Below, in pieces: positions 59,119 through 59,268 of a stretch of 59,268 bases of DNA; the first letter of the stretch is position 1; every line of letters starts with the position of its first letter. The DNA is taken from positions 1-59,268 of the forward strand of contig CAYVME010000002.1 of assembly GCA_964452415.1 (NCBI GenBank). The letters are read 5' to 3'. Source of the DNA: UBA12068 sp964452415. Its GTDB lineage: Bacteria; Patescibacteriota; Minisyncoccia; Moranbacterales; GWC2-37-73. Made by a program: the position numbers and the translations under genes. The notes beneath the pieces were generated by a model that searched no databases, was not told the origin of the DNA, and was given only the letters and a program-made list of their open reading frames with translations.

Positions 59119-59268
59119 CTAAATATTGTACTTATTTTCAGATTATTTTCCACATTTCTTTTTCCGCAAAAGAAACCTGGAGGAAAGAAAACTCCCGCAC
59201 GGAGAAATACGGCGACAAACTGCCAGTTCACTACGCTAAAATTTACACTGCGCGCTTCCGTCTGCTGA
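59119..59268. other. Window edge, intergenic
   Basis: 150 nt with no supported gene. It holds R5 copy 2 at 59145-59178 (minus strand). The remainder is moderately GC-rich with no clear promoter or terminator; it could be the end of a gene or a repeat that continues outside the window. Confidence 0.5.
59145..59178 (-). repeat. Repeat R5, copy 2
   Basis: 34 nt identical on the minus strand to 45623-45656. Here it lies in the leader of the Wzt-type gene, 27 nt before the ATG. Confidence 0.85.

Noticed and set aside
1..59268. tRNA, rRNA, transposase, integrase or phage structural genes
   Set aside because: None could be recognised on either strand; the repeats present are short and non-coding.

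Overview
The window is an AT-rich (about 35-40% G+C by eye) accessory locus devoted to cell-surface polysaccharide. About 50 protein genes are supported. Roughly two thirds are glycosyltransferases, nucleotide-sugar enzymes, O-antigen-ligase-type membrane proteins, GT-C membrane glycosyltransferases, a flippase, an ABC-type glycan exporter ATPase and a LytR-CpsA-Psr wall-attachment protein. No ribosomal, tRNA or housekeeping marker is present, so taxonomy is inference. The style (compact AT-rich genes, many start sites without a Shine-Dalgarno, very many paralogous glycosyltransferases, dispersed intergenic hairpin repeats, a SpoIID-like protein with an odd N-terminus, Cys-paired secreted proteins) suggests a Patescibacteria/CPR bacterium. 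UGA is used as stop by many intact genes, so the Gracilibacteria/Absconditabacteria code is not in use.

Layout. 143-9415 (minus) is one run of seven genes: GT4, two O-antigen ligase/polymerase-type proteins, GT4, LCP protein, GT2 and an S41 protease; three copies of a structured repeat lie in the gaps. 9539-12869 (minus) holds four units, three with their own consensus promoter: a two-helix membrane peptide, an EamA transporter, a TIM-barrel protein and a GC-rich Gfo/Idh/MocA dehydrogenase. A divergent promoter pair at 12969-13047 starts the plus block 13106-24156: UDP-ManNAc-type dehydrogenase, polyprenyl-phosphate GT2, GT4, a DUF1616/GT-C-like protein, a tightly coupled GT4 / RtcB-like / thymidylate-kinase-like trio, and a Wzx flippase. 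24195-36197 is a symmetric zone of five GT-C membrane enzymes around three metallophosphoesterases. 36274-44596 has a GT4-flippase fusion, UDP-glucose dehydrogenase, GxxExxY protein, two polyprenyl-phosphate GT2s and a GT4, with two autonomous small genes on the opposite strand. 44826-50179 holds small secreted or anchored proteins, a SpoIID-domain protein, and an autoregulated winged-helix/phosphoribosyltransferase gene bracketed by 76-bp direct repeats. 50187-59118 has GalE and then a six-gene minus operon: Wzt-type ATPase, pyruvyltransferase-like, GT2-GT4 fusion, two epimerase/dehydratases and a GT4.

How it fits together (inference). Nucleotide-sugar enzymes (Ugd, WecC-like, GalE, WbpM-like) supply donors. 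Three GT2 enzymes with C-terminal membrane helices would make polyprenyl-phosphate sugars, the usual donors of GT-C enzymes, of which six lie here. Soluble GT4/GT2 enzymes build lipid-linked glycans, which the Wzx flippase or Wzt ABC system exports; Wzy/WaaL-type proteins polymerise or ligate them and the LCP protein attaches them to the wall. No priming phosphoglycosyltransferase and no Wzm permease are inside the window.

The observations least explained by standard polysaccharide biology are: (1) the RtcB-like protein translationally coupled to a P-loop kinase; (2) the self-regulated wHTH-PRTase cassette with a perfect operator; (3) an extracytoplasmic module shared by GT-C enzymes and neighbouring metallophosphoesterases; (4) a repeat family whose arms differ between copies yet stay complementary.
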